DNA of 64,000 nucleotides from Qipengyuania flava (GTDB lineage Bacteria; Pseudomonadota; Alphaproteobacteria; Sphingomonadales; Sphingomonadaceae), in assembly GCF_011762005.1 (NCBI RefSeq), contig NZ_JAASQU010000001.1, forward strand, positions 1-64,000, given 5' to 3'. Positions 52,253 to 61,307 of this stretch are shown here, piece by piece. The notes below the pieces were generated by a model, which saw only the letters and a program-made list of their open reading frames with translations, did not search any database and was not told the origin of the DNA. The stretch's first letter is position 1. Each line of letters starts with the position of its first letter. The translations under genes were made by a program, and so were the position numbers.

Positions 52253-53431
52253 ATGGAAACCAGAGCCGGTGATCCCGGGGCCTTCGCCCAGTTCGACCTC
52301 AATCGCGTGGACAGTCCCGCCTTCGTGGTCGACGCCGCGCGGCTGCGCGCCAATTGCCAGGTGCTGGCCGAAGTGCGCGACGCAGCCGAGATAAAGATGT
52401 TCAGCGCGCTCAAGGCGTTCTCGATGTGGGCAACCGCGCCGATCATCGGCGAGTATCTAGACGGCGTATGCACGAGCGGATTGTGGGAAGCGCGGCTCGC
52501 CAGCGAATTCTACGACGGCGAGATCGCGACCTATTCGGCGGCCTACAAGCCCGAGGAACTCGACGAGGTCTGCCGCCTGTCCGACCACGTCATCTTCAAT
52601 TCGCCCGGCCAGCTCGAACGCGCTGCGCTGATTCTCGAGAACGCGCGCGCCGCGGGGCAGGATTTCGACGTCGGCCTGCGCATCAACCCGCTGCATCCGA
52701 CCGGCGAGGTGCCGCGTTACGACCCCTCCAGCCCCGGCAGCCGGCTGGGTTTCCCGATCGACCAGTTGACCCCGGAAATCATGGCGCAGGTCGACGGCAT
52801 CCATTTCCACAATCTGTGCGAACAGGATTTCGAACCGCTGCATGCGACCTGGGACAAGGTCTTCGATGCGATCGAGCCGTGGTTCGGCCAGCTCAAGTGG
52901 ATCAACATGGGCGGCGGTCACCACATCACGCGCGCCGACTACCAGCGCGAGGAACTGGTTGAATTTCTGCGCGACGCTAAAGACGACACCGGCGCGGAAA
53001 TCTATCTCGAGCCCGGCGAGGCGGTGGCGCTCGATGCGGGCATCCTTGTCGGAACGATCCTCGATACCGGGTTCAACGGCGTACCCGTGGCGGTGGCCGA
53101 CGTCTCCGCCACCTGCCACATGCCCGATGTGATCGAGGCGCCCTATCGCCCGGCCATGCTCGGCGAATCGCGCGACCAGGAAGTGCCCGAAGTGCGCATC
53201 GGCGGGCCGTCGTGCCTCGCGGGCGATGTCATCGGCGATTATCGCATCCCCGGCGGGGCGGAGGTGGGCAAGCGTTTCGCCTTCCTCGACCAGGCGCATT
53301 ACTCGATGGTCAAGACCAACACCTTCAACGGTGTCAAGCTGCCCAGCATCTACCTCTGGGACAGCGAAACCGACCAGCTCGAGCTGGTCCGGGAATTCGG
53401 CTACGACACCTTCCGCGACCGGTTGAGCTGA
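52253..53431 (+). CDS. nspC: Carboxynorspermidine decarboxylase
   Basis: A 392-aa fold-type III PLP decarboxylase. The PLP Lys54 is in MFSALKAFSMW; GGGHHITRADY and EPGEAVALDAG hold the phosphate and product sites, and the start FDLNRVDSPAFVVD is typical of the family. It decarboxylates carboxy(nor)spermidine to spermidine or norspermidine. The two enzymes of the route are split by two other genes. Confidence 0.92.
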   Translation: METRAGDPGAFAQFDLNRVDSPAFVVDAARLRANCQVLAEVRDAAEIKMFSALKAFSMWATAPIIGEYLDGVCTSGLWEARLASEFYDGEIATYSAAYKPEELDEVCRLSDHVIFNSPGQLERAALILENARAAGQDFDVGLRINPLHPTGEVPRYDPSSPGSRLGFPIDQLTPEIMAQVDGIHFHNLCEQDFEPLHATWDKVFDAIEPWFGQLKWINMGGGHHITRADYQREELVEFLRDAKDDTGAEIYLEPGEAVALDAGILVGTILDTGFNGVPVAVADVSATCHMPDVIEAPYRPAMLGESRDQEVPEVRIGGPSCLAGDVIGDYRIPGGAEVGKRFAFLDQAHYSMVKTNTFNGVKLPSIYLWDSETDQLELVREFGYDTFRDRLS

Positions 53432-53514
53432 CGCTGCGGCGGGCGCGCGGAACACTCGCGCGGCTGGCGCTTTGAGTCAGTGAGTGCGGACGGCGCGGCC
53501 CGCGGCGATTGTAC

Positions 53515-53620
53515 TTGCGTTCTCGCGCATATCCCCTATGTGCGCCGCTCCGCTGCCCCAAGGGGACTCGAACCGCAAGGCAGCCTTGTCTGAAACTAAC
53601 CGTTTTGGGGGTCCCTTGAG
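53515..53620 (+). ncRNA. speF-type RNA leader and promoter of ornithine decarboxylase
   Basis: TTGCGT (53515-53520) and TATGTG (53537-53542), 16 apart, place a start near 53549. The leader has a 7-bp stem pairing AGGGGAC (53561-53567) with GTCCCTT (53611-53617), an inner hairpin CAAGG-CAG-CCTTG (53576-53588), and conserved-looking GGGACTCGAACC. The outer stem covers part of GGGGG (53607-53611), the ribosome site. This fits my memory of the speF RNA motif of alphaproteobacterial ornithine decarboxylase genes; no covariance model was run. Confidence 0.6.
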
Positions 53621-54823
53621 TTGGTCACATATCCTGACGCCCGGTCCGTAGTTCGCGCTCTCCAGCCGGACGAACCGATCATCCTCAATCGCCCGCACGC
53701 CGCTGCGCGCGCCGCCCGCTTCTTCGTCGAGAAGTTTCCGGGCAAGTCGCTCTATGCGGTAAAGGCGAATCCGTCGCCCGACCTGCTGCAGGTATTGTGG
53801 GACAACGGCGTGACGCATTACGACGTCGCCTCGATCGCCGAAGTGCGGCTGGTCCGCGCCACGCTGCCCGGCGCAACGCTGTGCTTCATGCACCCGGTCA
53901 AGGCGCCCAGCGCGATCCGCGAAGCCTATCGCCAGCACGGCGTGCGCACCTTCAGCCTCGATTCGGTCGAGGAACTGGAGAAGATCGTCACTGCCTGCCG
54001 CGACGATGACGGCGAGCCTGCGCAGGATCTGCGGCTGTGCGTCCGCCTGCGTGTATCGAGCGAGTATTCCGAACTCAGCCTCGCGTCCAAATTCGGCTGC
54101 GACCTGACCGAGGCGCCCGAGCTGCTGCAACAGGCGCGTCAGCATGCCGACTGGCTCGGCGTGTGCTTCCATGTGGGCAGCCAGGCGATGACGCCCTTTG
54201 CCTATGTCCAGGCGCTCGAACGCGTGCGCGTGGCGATCGGCGAGGCTTCGGTGGTCATCGACATGATCGACGTCGGCGGCGGCTTCCCCTCGGTCTATCC
54301 GGGGATGGAGCCCCCGCCGCTGGAAGACTACTTCCAGATCATCCACCAGAACTTCTACAACCTGCCGATCGCGTATAACGCCGAGCTGTGGTGCGAACCG
54401 GGCCGTGCGCTGTGCGCCGAATATTCGTCGCTCATCGTCAAGGTCGAGAAGCGCCGCGGCGAGGAACTCTACATCAACGACGGCGCCTATGGCGCGCTGT
54501 TCGATGCCGCGCATGTGGACTGGAAATTCCCCGTCCGCGCGCTTGAGGACGACCTCATCAAGCCCGAGATGGATTTCGCCTTCTACGGCCCCACCTGCGA
54601 CGATGCCGATTACATGCAGGGCCCCTTCGTCCTGCCCGAGGACATCCAAGCAGGCGATTTCATCGAGATCGGCATGCTCGGTGCCTATGGCGCGGCGATG
54701 AAGACCGATTTCAATGGCTTCGGCGCGGCCGATCGCGTGGTCGTCACCGACGAGCCGATGGCGAGCCTCTACGACGGCAGCCGTCAGCGTCCTGCGGCGG
54801 ACAATGTGGTGAGCCTGCGCTAG
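53621..54823 (+). CDS. Ornithine decarboxylase, PLP fold-type III
   Basis: A 400-aa alanine-racemase-fold decarboxylase that makes putrescine. PLP Lys48 is in SLYAVKANPSPDLL, phosphate-binding DVGGGFPS, EPGRAL, and the catalytic Cys in GPTCDDADYM. Some members also take lysine. The start is TTG 53621, placed by GGGGG nine bases upstream and the folded leader. A strong terminator follows. It supplies putrescine to the carboxyspermidine route. Confidence 0.92.
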   Translation: MVTYPDARSVVRALQPDEPIILNRPHAAARAARFFVEKFPGKSLYAVKANPSPDLLQVLWDNGVTHYDVASIAEVRLVRATLPGATLCFMHPVKAPSAIREAYRQHGVRTFSLDSVEELEKIVTACRDDDGEPAQDLRLCVRLRVSSEYSELSLASKFGCDLTEAPELLQQARQHADWLGVCFHVGSQAMTPFAYVQALERVRVAIGEASVVIDMIDVGGGFPSVYPGMEPPPLEDYFQIIHQNFYNLPIAYNAELWCEPGRALCAEYSSLIVKVEKRRGEELYINDGAYGALFDAAHVDWKFPVRALEDDLIKPEMDFAFYGPTCDDADYMQGPFVLPEDIQAGDFIEIGMLGAYGAAMKTDFNGFGAADRVVVTDEPMASLYDGSRQRPAADNVVSLR

Positions 54824-54850
54824 CCATTTGCTCGACGGATCGACTCAATA

Positions 54851-54884
54851 AGCCCCGGCAGCCTCGCGCGCACCGGGGCTTTTT
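54851..54884 (+). terminator. Intrinsic terminator of the ornithine decarboxylase gene
   Basis: AGCCCCGG pairs with CCGGGGCT (8 bp, 14-base loop), directly followed by a T run (TTTT). It ends the polyamine transcript 28 bases after the stop. Confidence 0.85.
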
Positions 54885-54947
54885 GCTTGCATCACCCGGC
54901 GCGGACCTGAATTCTCTGCGGCGAGAGAGAAGGGGAGAGACTGCCGC

Positions 54948-55646
54948 GTGATCGAATTCTTTACCGCGCCTGCGCCCAATGGGTGGAAGGTGGCCATCAT
55001 GCTCGAGGAATGCGGGCTGGCGTATGAGCCGCGCTGGGTGGACCTGGCCGCAGGCGACCAGCATTCGGATGAGTATCTCGCGATCAATCCGAACGGCCGC
55101 ATTCCCGCGATCATCGATCGCGCACCCGGCGATGGCGGCGAGCCGGTGACGGTGTTCGAATCGGGCGCGGTGCTGCTGTATCTGGCCGAGAAATCCGGGC
55201 GGTTCCTGCCCACCGATTTGCGCGGGCAATCGCGCGTGCGGCAATGGCTGTTCTGGCAAGTGGGACATCTTGGCCCCACGCTTGGTCAGCACGGCCATTT
55301 CCACCTCTATGCCGAAGAGAAGCTTCCCTATGCGATCGAACGCTTCCACCGCGAGGCGCTGCGTGTCTACAGCGTGATGGATCGCCGGTTGGGACAGTCG
55401 GAATATCTCGCAGGAAACGACTACAGCGTGGCCGACATGGCCTGCTTCCCATGGGTGCGAACCTGGAAAGCGCAGGGTATCCCGCTGGCGGAATATGCGC
55501 ATGTGAAGCGCTGGTACGATGCGCTCAAACAGCGCGAAGCGCTGAGGCGCGGCGTATCGCTGGGCAGCGACCTCGCGCGGCGCGGCGAGATGACCGAAGA
55601 GCAGCGCAAGAACCTGTTCGGCACCGCGAAAGCGCGCGTCCAATGA
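54948..55646 (+). CDS. Glutathione S-transferase (nu/YfcG-like)
   Basis: A 232-aa GST: thioredoxin-like N-domain (MIEFFTAPAPNGWKVAIMLEEC; NPNGRIPAI; VFESGAVLLYLAEK) and an all-helical C-domain. The active-site area AxPNGWK resembles YfcG/Ure2p-type disulfide-bond oxidoreductases rather than Ser/Cys classes. It starts at GTG 54948 and overlaps the next gene by four bases. Confidence 0.9.
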   Translation: MIEFFTAPAPNGWKVAIMLEECGLAYEPRWVDLAAGDQHSDEYLAINPNGRIPAIIDRAPGDGGEPVTVFESGAVLLYLAEKSGRFLPTDLRGQSRVRQWLFWQVGHLGPTLGQHGHFHLYAEEKLPYAIERFHREALRVYSVMDRRLGQSEYLAGNDYSVADMACFPWVRTWKAQGIPLAEYAHVKRWYDALKQREALRRGVSLGSDLARRGEMTEEQRKNLFGTAKARVQ

Positions 55647-56269
55647 GCGTGCGGGTAGAGTTCTTCTTCGACCTGTCGAGCCCGTGGACGCGGCTCGCCT
55701 TCGCCAACATCCGTCCGGCGCTGGTGGGACTGGATCACGCGATCATCTGGCGACCCTTCCTCGTCGGCGGGGTGTTCAACGCGGTGAACCCGTCGGTCTA
55801 CGAAAACCGCAAGCCCGAGAACGCGGCGCGGCTTGCGCGCAGCTTCGACTGGCTCAAGCAATGGGCCGAGCTGGCGGGCGTCGCGATGAACTTCCCGTCG
55901 GAGCATCACCCACTCAAGTCGGTCCACGCGATGCGGTTCTGCTGCGCGCTGGAAGATGACCAGCCCGCGCTCGAGCGTTTCGCGAGCGAAGCGTTCGAGG
56001 CCTATTTCACCCACGCGCGCAATCTCGACGATCCGGCCGAACTGGTGGCGGTGGCCGACGCGGCGGGGCTCGATGGCGCGGTGCTGGCCGAACACGCACG
56101 CAGCCAGCCGGTCAAGGATCGCCTGCGCGCCAACACCGACGAGGCGATCGCGCGCGGGGCCTTCGGGTCGCCCACGATCATCGTCCATGATCCCGCCGGC
56201 GAGGAGCAGCTTTATTTCGGCAACGACCAGCTCCCGCTGGTGCGCGCCAGGGTCGCCGCGCTGGCCTAG
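55643..56269 (+). CDS. 2-hydroxychromene-2-carboxylate isomerase-like (DsbA fold)
   Basis: A 208-aa kappa-class-GST/DsbA-fold protein. The first strand FFFDLSSPWTRLAF replaces the usual CxxC with Ser, as in glutathione-dependent HCCA isomerases; the cis-proline loop is FGSPTIIV. HCCA isomerases act in naphthalene-type pathways, but no dioxygenase is nearby, so the true substrate is uncertain. It is coupled to the GST gene. Confidence 0.85.
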   Translation: MSVRVEFFFDLSSPWTRLAFANIRPALVGLDHAIIWRPFLVGGVFNAVNPSVYENRKPENAARLARSFDWLKQWAELAGVAMNFPSEHHPLKSVHAMRFCCALEDDQPALERFASEAFEAYFTHARNLDDPAELVAVADAAGLDGAVLAEHARSQPVKDRLRANTDEAIARGAFGSPTIIVHDPAGEEQLYFGNDQLPLVRARVAALA

Positions 56270-57039
56270 CCGTATTGCTCGCGGTGTGCGTCGAGCACGG
56301 GTTTGACCCGGCCCAGCGCTGCGCCGATCAGGTCGGGCAATTGTTTCGCGTCGAGCTCGAGAACCGCATTATGCGCGGCGGCGATGCGGCGCGTGTCGGC
56401 CCAGTCCACGCCCAGTCCGATCGCCCAGTCGCGGAATGCGTCGGCCGCGCCCGCGCGCGGTTCGAGCGCCTTGGCAAGCGTGGGATGGAAGCCGAGCCGC
56501 CCGGTGAAGGGCAGCAGATTGAGCGGGAAACCCTTGCGCAGGTAGAAGAAGGTATCGTCCACATGCAGCGTCCCGCTCGCGCGATGCAGCATCAGCACGG
56601 AGGAGAAGTGGACGCTCTCGTCATCGCTGACCAGCACGACACCGCGCGGGACCGAGAAGGCGAAATCGTCCGCATAGCGTTGTGCCAGTGCGTCGTCCTC
56701 GCAGCGTAGGCTTTCCCACGGCAGGTCGGGCAGGTGTTCGAGATGCCGTGCGGTCCCGTAGAGCTTGGCCTGCGGGAATGCCCGGTGCATCCATTCGCAG
56801 TGCAGCGTGTGGAACGGATGGACGTTGATGATCGCCTCGACCCTGGCGCCGCCATCGGTCAGCGCATCGACCTCGGCGCGGATCGCGTCGGTGAGCGTAT
56901 AGCTGTCGAGGAAGACGAAATTGCCATTGGCAAGCCGCACCAGCGAGCATTGCGTACCGACATCGAAGACCCCGCCGATGCGCAGGCTGCCGCGCACCGT
57001 CCAGAAGCCGTTGCCAAGATCGATCAGCCTGTCGCTCAT
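56266..57039 (-). CDS. MBL-fold-like protein with altered metal motif
   Basis: A 257-aa protein with beta-lactamase-fold blocks (FWTVRGSLRIGGVFDVGTQCSLVRL; NVHPFHTLHCEWM; LHVDDTFFYLRKGFP; AAHNAVLE). The usual HxHxDH signature appears as HPFHTLHCEWMH: the histidines are shifted and the Asp is missing, so metal binding may be reduced or changed. It is coupled by ATGA overlap with the upstream nitroreductase and converges with the isomerase gene. Confidence 0.7.
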   Translation of the reverse strand: MSDRLIDLGNGFWTVRGSLRIGGVFDVGTQCSLVRLANGNFVFLDSYTLTDAIRAEVDALTDGGARVEAIINVHPFHTLHCEWMHRAFPQAKLYGTARHLEHLPDLPWESLRCEDDALAQRYADDFAFSVPRGVVLVSDDESVHFSSVLMLHRASGTLHVDDTFFYLRKGFPLNLLPFTGRLGFHPTLAKALEPRAGAADAFRDWAIGLGVDWADTRRIAAAHNAVLELDAKQLPDLIGAALGRVKPVLDAHREQYG

Positions 57040-57728
57040 TCGAACCCCACGAAACGCGCGGCCTCGGCCACCGGCTTGCGTTCGCTGACCACCGCATTGG
57101 CGGGGAAGCTCTCGTCGGGCCAGCCCATCGCGACCGCCTTCATGATCACCTGGTCATCGGGGATTCCGGCGTGTTCGCGCACCACCGGGCTTTGCATGAT
57201 GCCCTGGCTGTTGATCACGCAGCCGAGCCCGCGGCTCCAGGCCGCGTTGACCAGCGCAGTGGTGACCGCGCCGCAATCGAAGGGCGTGTCGTCGCTGCCC
57301 GACAGTTCGCGGTCGTAGGTCACGATCACGCAGACCGGTGCGTCGAACTGGCGGAAGCCGCGCAGCACCCAGTCCTGCCGCTTCTCTTTGTCGTCGCGCT
57401 CGATTCCCATCGCGCCGAACAATTGCTTGGCCACGCCGATCTGGCGTTCGCGATGGACGCCCGCGAACGGCTCGCCTCGGCGGAATTCGCGGCTGTCGGG
57501 TTCGCCTGCGAGGATGCGCTCGGTATTGCCCTTGCGGATCCGGTCGAGCGGTTCGCCGGTAATGACATGGAAATGCCACGGCTGCGTGTTCATCGAAGTG
57601 GGCGAGCGCATGGCAAGCGTGAGGACTTCCTCGATCACTGCCTGCGGTACCGGCTTGTCGAGATAGCCCCTGATCGAGCGGCGGCCCATCACCACCTCGT
57701 CATAGGCCATATCCGGATTGCCGCTCAT
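57036..57728 (-). CDS. Nitroreductase family protein
   Basis: A 230-aa FMN-dependent nitroreductase: RRSIRGYLDKPVP, the FMN block LTLAMRSPTSMNTQPWHFHVITG and the C-terminal GWPDESFPAN. It is a dimeric NAD(P)H oxidoreductase of broad substrate range. Paired with the MBL-like gene on the minus strand, in a group with GST and isomerase genes; a detoxification role is inferred. Confidence 0.88.
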   Translation of the reverse strand: MSGNPDMAYDEVVMGRRSIRGYLDKPVPQAVIEEVLTLAMRSPTSMNTQPWHFHVITGEPLDRIRKGNTERILAGEPDSREFRRGEPFAGVHRERQIGVAKQLFGAMGIERDDKEKRQDWVLRGFRQFDAPVCVIVTYDRELSGSDDTPFDCGAVTTALVNAAWSRGLGCVINSQGIMQSPVVREHAGIPDDQVIMKAVAMGWPDESFPANAVVSERKPVAEAARFVGFE

Positions 57729-57789
57729 TCACTCTCTCCCTTGGTGTTCGCTGCAGACCTAGCGCGGCTGCAGGCACGCGCCAAATCCC

Positions 57790-58995
57790 CTACGGCCTAG
57801 CGGGCAGGCAGGTTCCGCTCGGCGGCGAGGGAAACAGCCGGCAATCGAAGAACACCGCTTCGCCGCCATTGGCATTAGACGCGACGAAGCTGAAGCGCAG
57901 GCTGCGACGTGCGGCCTTGGACAGCGGCAGTTGCGCCGGGATCTGCTCCGCCTCGCTCCACCCCTGTACGCGGCAATAGCCGCCACCGGAGCACAGGCTG
58001 CGCGCGCGCTCGATCAACGCTGCGGGCGAATCGCTCGGCGCGACGAGCACGAAATGCACTCCCGCGCCCGCGCCCGCGACGGGCTGCCCGGGGGATGCAG
58101 CCGCGCGCGGCGACTTGTCCGCGGCGCGCGCCACGCTGTCGCGGGTAATGCTGCGCACGGCTTCGCCGCTTTCGAGCAGCCCTGGCAACGGATTGGCAGC
58201 GGCTGTGACCAGCGCGGTCTCGCGCAGCCGCAGCGGGTCGGGCTCGCCCCCGGCATAGCGCGCGGAAAGCGCGCTCCGGCTGCCCCAGAACCCCCGCCAG
58301 CGGAAGAAGATATGCGGGCCGACCTGCGCCACCTTGTCGAGCTGGTCGCTCCACCACGGATAGACGTAATCGGCGTGGAAATGCGTGGCATTGCCGACCG
58401 GGGCATGCGTCGCGCCGCCGAGCATTTGCTCTGCCCGGTCGCGCGCGGCACGCCAGGCGGCATCCGGATAGCGCCGCGCGAGCGAGCCGTCGCAGGTAAA
58501 GCTGAACTGGCAACCGGTGGGCCGCTGCGCGCCTTCGAACACCACGCCGCAGACCGTCCTGGCAAAGGCAGGATGGCGCACGCGGTTGAGGATGACCTGC
58601 ATCACCGCGCGCTGGTCGCCATCGCCGCCGCCCGCCTCGGCCATTCCCGCGAGCGCAAGGCAGTCACGCGCGCGCAGCCGGTCTGCCGCACCCCCGTCGA
58701 AACGGAAGGGGCTGGGCGTGCCCGGACCGACCACGGCAAATTCGACCGCGGCATTGCGTGCCCGCGCATCGGTCGCGGTAAGTTCGGACAACACCACCGT
58801 ATCTTCGGGCGAAGCGGGGAGATCGGGCATCGGTTCGGCCGTTTCGACGGGCGCGACCGAGGCAGGAGACGCGGCGGGGCCGGGCAGCGTGCCCGCGAGC
58901 GCCAGCAATGCGATCGGCAACAGCACCAGCGCCGCGAATGCCGCCAGCGGGCCGCGGTCGTCATGCGGGGGCAGGGCGGGGGCTGCGCGATCCAT
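57790..58995 (-). CDS. Cell wall hydrolase (SleB/hydrolase_2 family)
   Basis: A 401-aa protein with an N-terminal TM segment (FAALVLLPIALLALAG) and a hydrolase_2 domain of about 130 residues with the diagnostic AGMAEAGGGDGDQRAVMQVILNRV, TVCGVVFEG and CQFSFTCDG blocks. It cleaves peptidoglycan as a lytic enzyme in spore-forming relatives. The C-terminal 150 residues are Ala/Pro-rich and not assigned. A stand-alone gene 61 bases from the nitroreductase. Confidence 0.85.
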   Translation of the reverse strand: MDRAAPALPPHDDRGPLAAFAALVLLPIALLALAGTLPGPAASPASVAPVETAEPMPDLPASPEDTVVLSELTATDARARNAAVEFAVVGPGTPSPFRFDGGAADRLRARDCLALAGMAEAGGGDGDQRAVMQVILNRVRHPAFARTVCGVVFEGAQRPTGCQFSFTCDGSLARRYPDAAWRAARDRAEQMLGGATHAPVGNATHFHADYVYPWWSDQLDKVAQVGPHIFFRWRGFWGSRSALSARYAGGEPDPLRLRETALVTAAANPLPGLLESGEAVRSITRDSVARAADKSPRAAASPGQPVAGAGAGVHFVLVAPSDSPAALIERARSLCSGGGYCRVQGWSEAEQIPAQLPLSKAARRSLRFSFVASNANGGEAVFFDCRLFPSPPSGTCLPARP

Positions 58996-59065
58996 TCCGG
59001 CTATCTAGGCGCATTTTGCGCATGCGCCAGCGGCAACGCGCCAACCGCCGCATCGAGCGGGAGCG

Positions 59066-60286
59066 TCAGGCCGCCTTGGCCAGTTCCATGTCCATCCGGT
59101 CCCAGATCTCGACCAGCGCCGCGACGAGGTCGTCCATCATCTCGGCCGTGTGTGCGGGGCCGGGGGTGAAGCGCAGCCGTTCGGTGCCGCGCGGGACGGT
59201 GGGGAAGTTGATCGGCTGCACATAGACGCCGTATTCGGCGAGCAGGATGTCGCTGATCTTCTTGGCGTGGACCGGGTCGCCGACCATCAGTGGGACGATG
59301 TGGGTGACGCTGTCCATCACCGGCAGGCCGGCATCGCGCATCTTGGTCTTGAGCAGTTCGGCGGCGGCCTGCTGGCCTTCGCGCTCGACGCTGCTTTCCT
59401 TCAGATGCCGTACCGAGGCAAGCACGCCCGCCACCAGCGCGGGGCTGAGCGAGGTGGTGAAGATGAAGCCCGGGGCATAGGAGCGGATGCAGTCGATGAT
59501 CTTCTTGTCGGCTGCGACATAGCCGCCCATCACGCCAAAGGCCTTGCCCAGCGTGCCTTCGATGATGTCGATCCGGTGCGCAGCCTCGTCGCGCTCGGAA
59601 ATGCCGCCGCCGCGCTTTCCGTACATGCCCACCGCGTGGACCTCGTCGATATAGGTCAGCGCGTTGTATTTTTCCGCGAGGTCGCAGATCGCGTGGATCG
59701 GGGCGACGTCGCCATCCATCGAATAGACGCTCTCGAAGGCGATAAGCTTTGGCGTATCGGCATCTTCGGCTGCCAGCAGTTCCTCGAGGTGTTCGAGGTC
59801 GTTGTGCCGGAAGACGCGCTTCTCGCAGCCCGAGTTGCGGATGCCCGCGATCATGCTCGCATGGTTGAGTTCGTCGGAGAAGATCACACAGCCGGGCAGC
59901 AGCTTGGCCACGGTCGACAGCGTCGCATCGTTCGAGACATAACCGCTGGTGAACAGCAGCGCGGCATCCTTGCCGTGCAGGTCCGACAGCTCAGCCTCGA
60001 GCTGGACGTGGTAGTGCGTGTTGCCGCCGATGTTGCGCGTGCCGCCCGAACCTGCGCCGACATCGTGCAGCGCTTCTTCCATGGCCGAGATAACCTTGGG
60101 GTGCTGGCCCATCGCCAGATAGTCGTTCGAACACCATACGGTCACCGGCTTGGGGCCGTTGTGGCCCGCAAAGCAACGTGCGTTGGGGAAGGCGCCCTTG
60201 TTGCGCAGGATATCGATGAAGACGCGATACCGCCCTTCCTCGTGCAGCCGGGCAATCGCTTCGTCGAAGATCTGGTCGTAATTCAC
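59066..60286 (-). CDS. hemA: 5-aminolevulinate synthase
   Basis: A 406-aa alpha-oxoamine synthase that makes 5-aminolevulinate from glycine and succinyl-CoA (the alphaproteobacterial, Shemin route to haem). PLP Lys248 is in [13 protein letters not shown]; the active-site blocks are [23 protein letters not shown] and [12 protein letters not shown]. The start is GTG 60286. It lies 106 bases from murI on the same strand and may have its own promoter: TTGCAA and CTAGGG appear in the spacer. Confidence 0.97.
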   Translation of the reverse strand: MNYDQIFDEAIARLHEEGRYRVFIDILRNKGAFPNARCFAGHNGPKPVTVWCSNDYLAMGQHPKVISAMEEALHDVGAGSGGTRNIGGNTHYHVQLEAELSDLHGKDAALLFTSGYVSNDATLSTVAKLLPGCVIFSDELNHASMIAGIRNSGCEKRVFRHNDLEHLEELLAAEDADTPKLIAFESVYSMDGDVAPIHAICDLAEKYNALTYIDEVHAVGMYGKRGGGISERDEAAHRIDIIEGTLGKAFGVMGGYVAADKKIIDCIRSYAPGFIFTTSLSPALVAGVLASVRHLKESSVEREGQQAAAELLKTKMRDAGLPVMDSVTHIVPLMVGDPVHAKKISDILLAEYGVYVQPINFPTVPRGTERLRFTPGPAHTAEMMDDLVAALVEIWDRMDMELAKAA

Positions 60287-60392
60287 TGGCGTATTCGCCT
60301 GTCTCTGCGCCGCGCATACGCGGCCAACTCTGCGGTCGCCCTAGTCGAATACGTTGCAAATCGCTACCGCGATCTTTGCGAGCGGTTCGCAG

Positions 60393-61196
60393 CTAAAAGG
60401 CGCGCAAATCCGCAATGCCGTACTCGGCGAAGGCAGGGGCGAGCCGCTCGAAATCGGCCAGCTCGCCGGTCGCCACGGCGAAGTCGGGGGTGCTGCGCGC
60501 GAAGTCCTGCCCCTCGGTCAGCGACGCGATCCGCCGCGCGATCCCGTCGGCGCCGTGGACGAAGCGCACGCCGCTGCCGAAAGCCTCGCGCAATTCGGGT
60601 TCGAGCAGGGGAAAGTGGGTGCAGGCGAGAATCACCGTATCGAGCCGCTCGCCGTCCTCCTGCAGCACCAGTCCCGACGCGGCGCGCGCGACGTCGTCGA
60701 CATCGACCGCCTCGCCGCGCAGCTTCGCCTCGCCCAGCGCCACGAGATTGTTCGCGCCGTAGCGAAGCAGCGTGCAATCGGCCGCGAACTTGCGCTCGAG
60801 ATCGTCGACATAGCGCTGGCGCACTGTTGCCTCGGTGCCGAGCAGCCCGATCACGCCGGTTTCGGTCATCGCCGCGGCGGGCTTGATCGCGGGGACCGTG
60901 CCGACGATGGGGGTTTCGAGCACGTCGCGCACCATGCCCAGCGCGATCGTGCTGGCAGTGTTGCAGGCGATGCAGATCAACCGTGGATCATAGCGTTCGG
61001 CGATCCGCCCGAGCAACCCGGCGACCCGCGCAGCGACTTCTGCCTCGCTCTTCGCGCCATAGGGCAAACCCGCCATGTCGGCGGCATAGATCACCGGTGC
61101 CTGCGGCAGCAGCTTGCGCATCGCGCCCAGCACGGTCAGCCCGCCCACGCCGCTGTCGAACAGCACGATCGGCGAATCTGCGGCCACTTGGTCCAA
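60393..61196 (-). CDS. murI: Glutamate racemase
   Basis: A 267-aa cofactor-independent racemase supplying D-glutamate for peptidoglycan. The two catalytic cysteines are in ACNTAST and ACTHFPLL; FDSGVGGLTVL is the N-terminal signature. The open frame to 61271 crosses an intergenic repeat, so TTG 61196 (LDQVAADSPIV) is chosen; GTG 61190 is possible. It is divergent from plsY. Confidence 0.93.
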   Translation of the reverse strand: MDQVAADSPIVLFDSGVGGLTVLGAMRKLLPQAPVIYAADMAGLPYGAKSEAEVAARVAGLLGRIAERYDPRLICIACNTASTIALGMVRDVLETPIVGTVPAIKPAAAMTETGVIGLLGTEATVRQRYVDDLERKFAADCTLLRYGANNLVALGEAKLRGEAVDVDDVARAASGLVLQEDGERLDTVILACTHFPLLEPELREAFGSGVRFVHGADGIARRIASLTEGQDFARSTPDFAVATGELADFERLAPAFAEYGIADLRAF

Positions 61197-61204
61197 TTCC
61201 GTAC

Positions 61205-61225
61205 GTCCTGTGCTTGTCGAAGGGC
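61205..61225. repeat. Short CTTGTCGAAGGGC intergenic repeat
   Basis: GTCCTGTGCTTGTCGAAGGGC (rest split in two: GTCCTGTGC, TTGTCGAAGGGC) resembles the GCCCTTCGACAAGC-type repeat seen scattered in sphingomonad intergenic DNA. It lies between the divergent murI and plsY genes. A shorter relative TTTCGACAAGG follows the miaB stop near 25306. Confidence 0.45.
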
Positions 61226-61307
61226 GGGGTTTCACATTAGGGCGGTAGAAGAAAATACCGGGTGCCGACAAGCGGGACCCGACGGTTTCTGATTTGCGGA
61301 GTACGAC

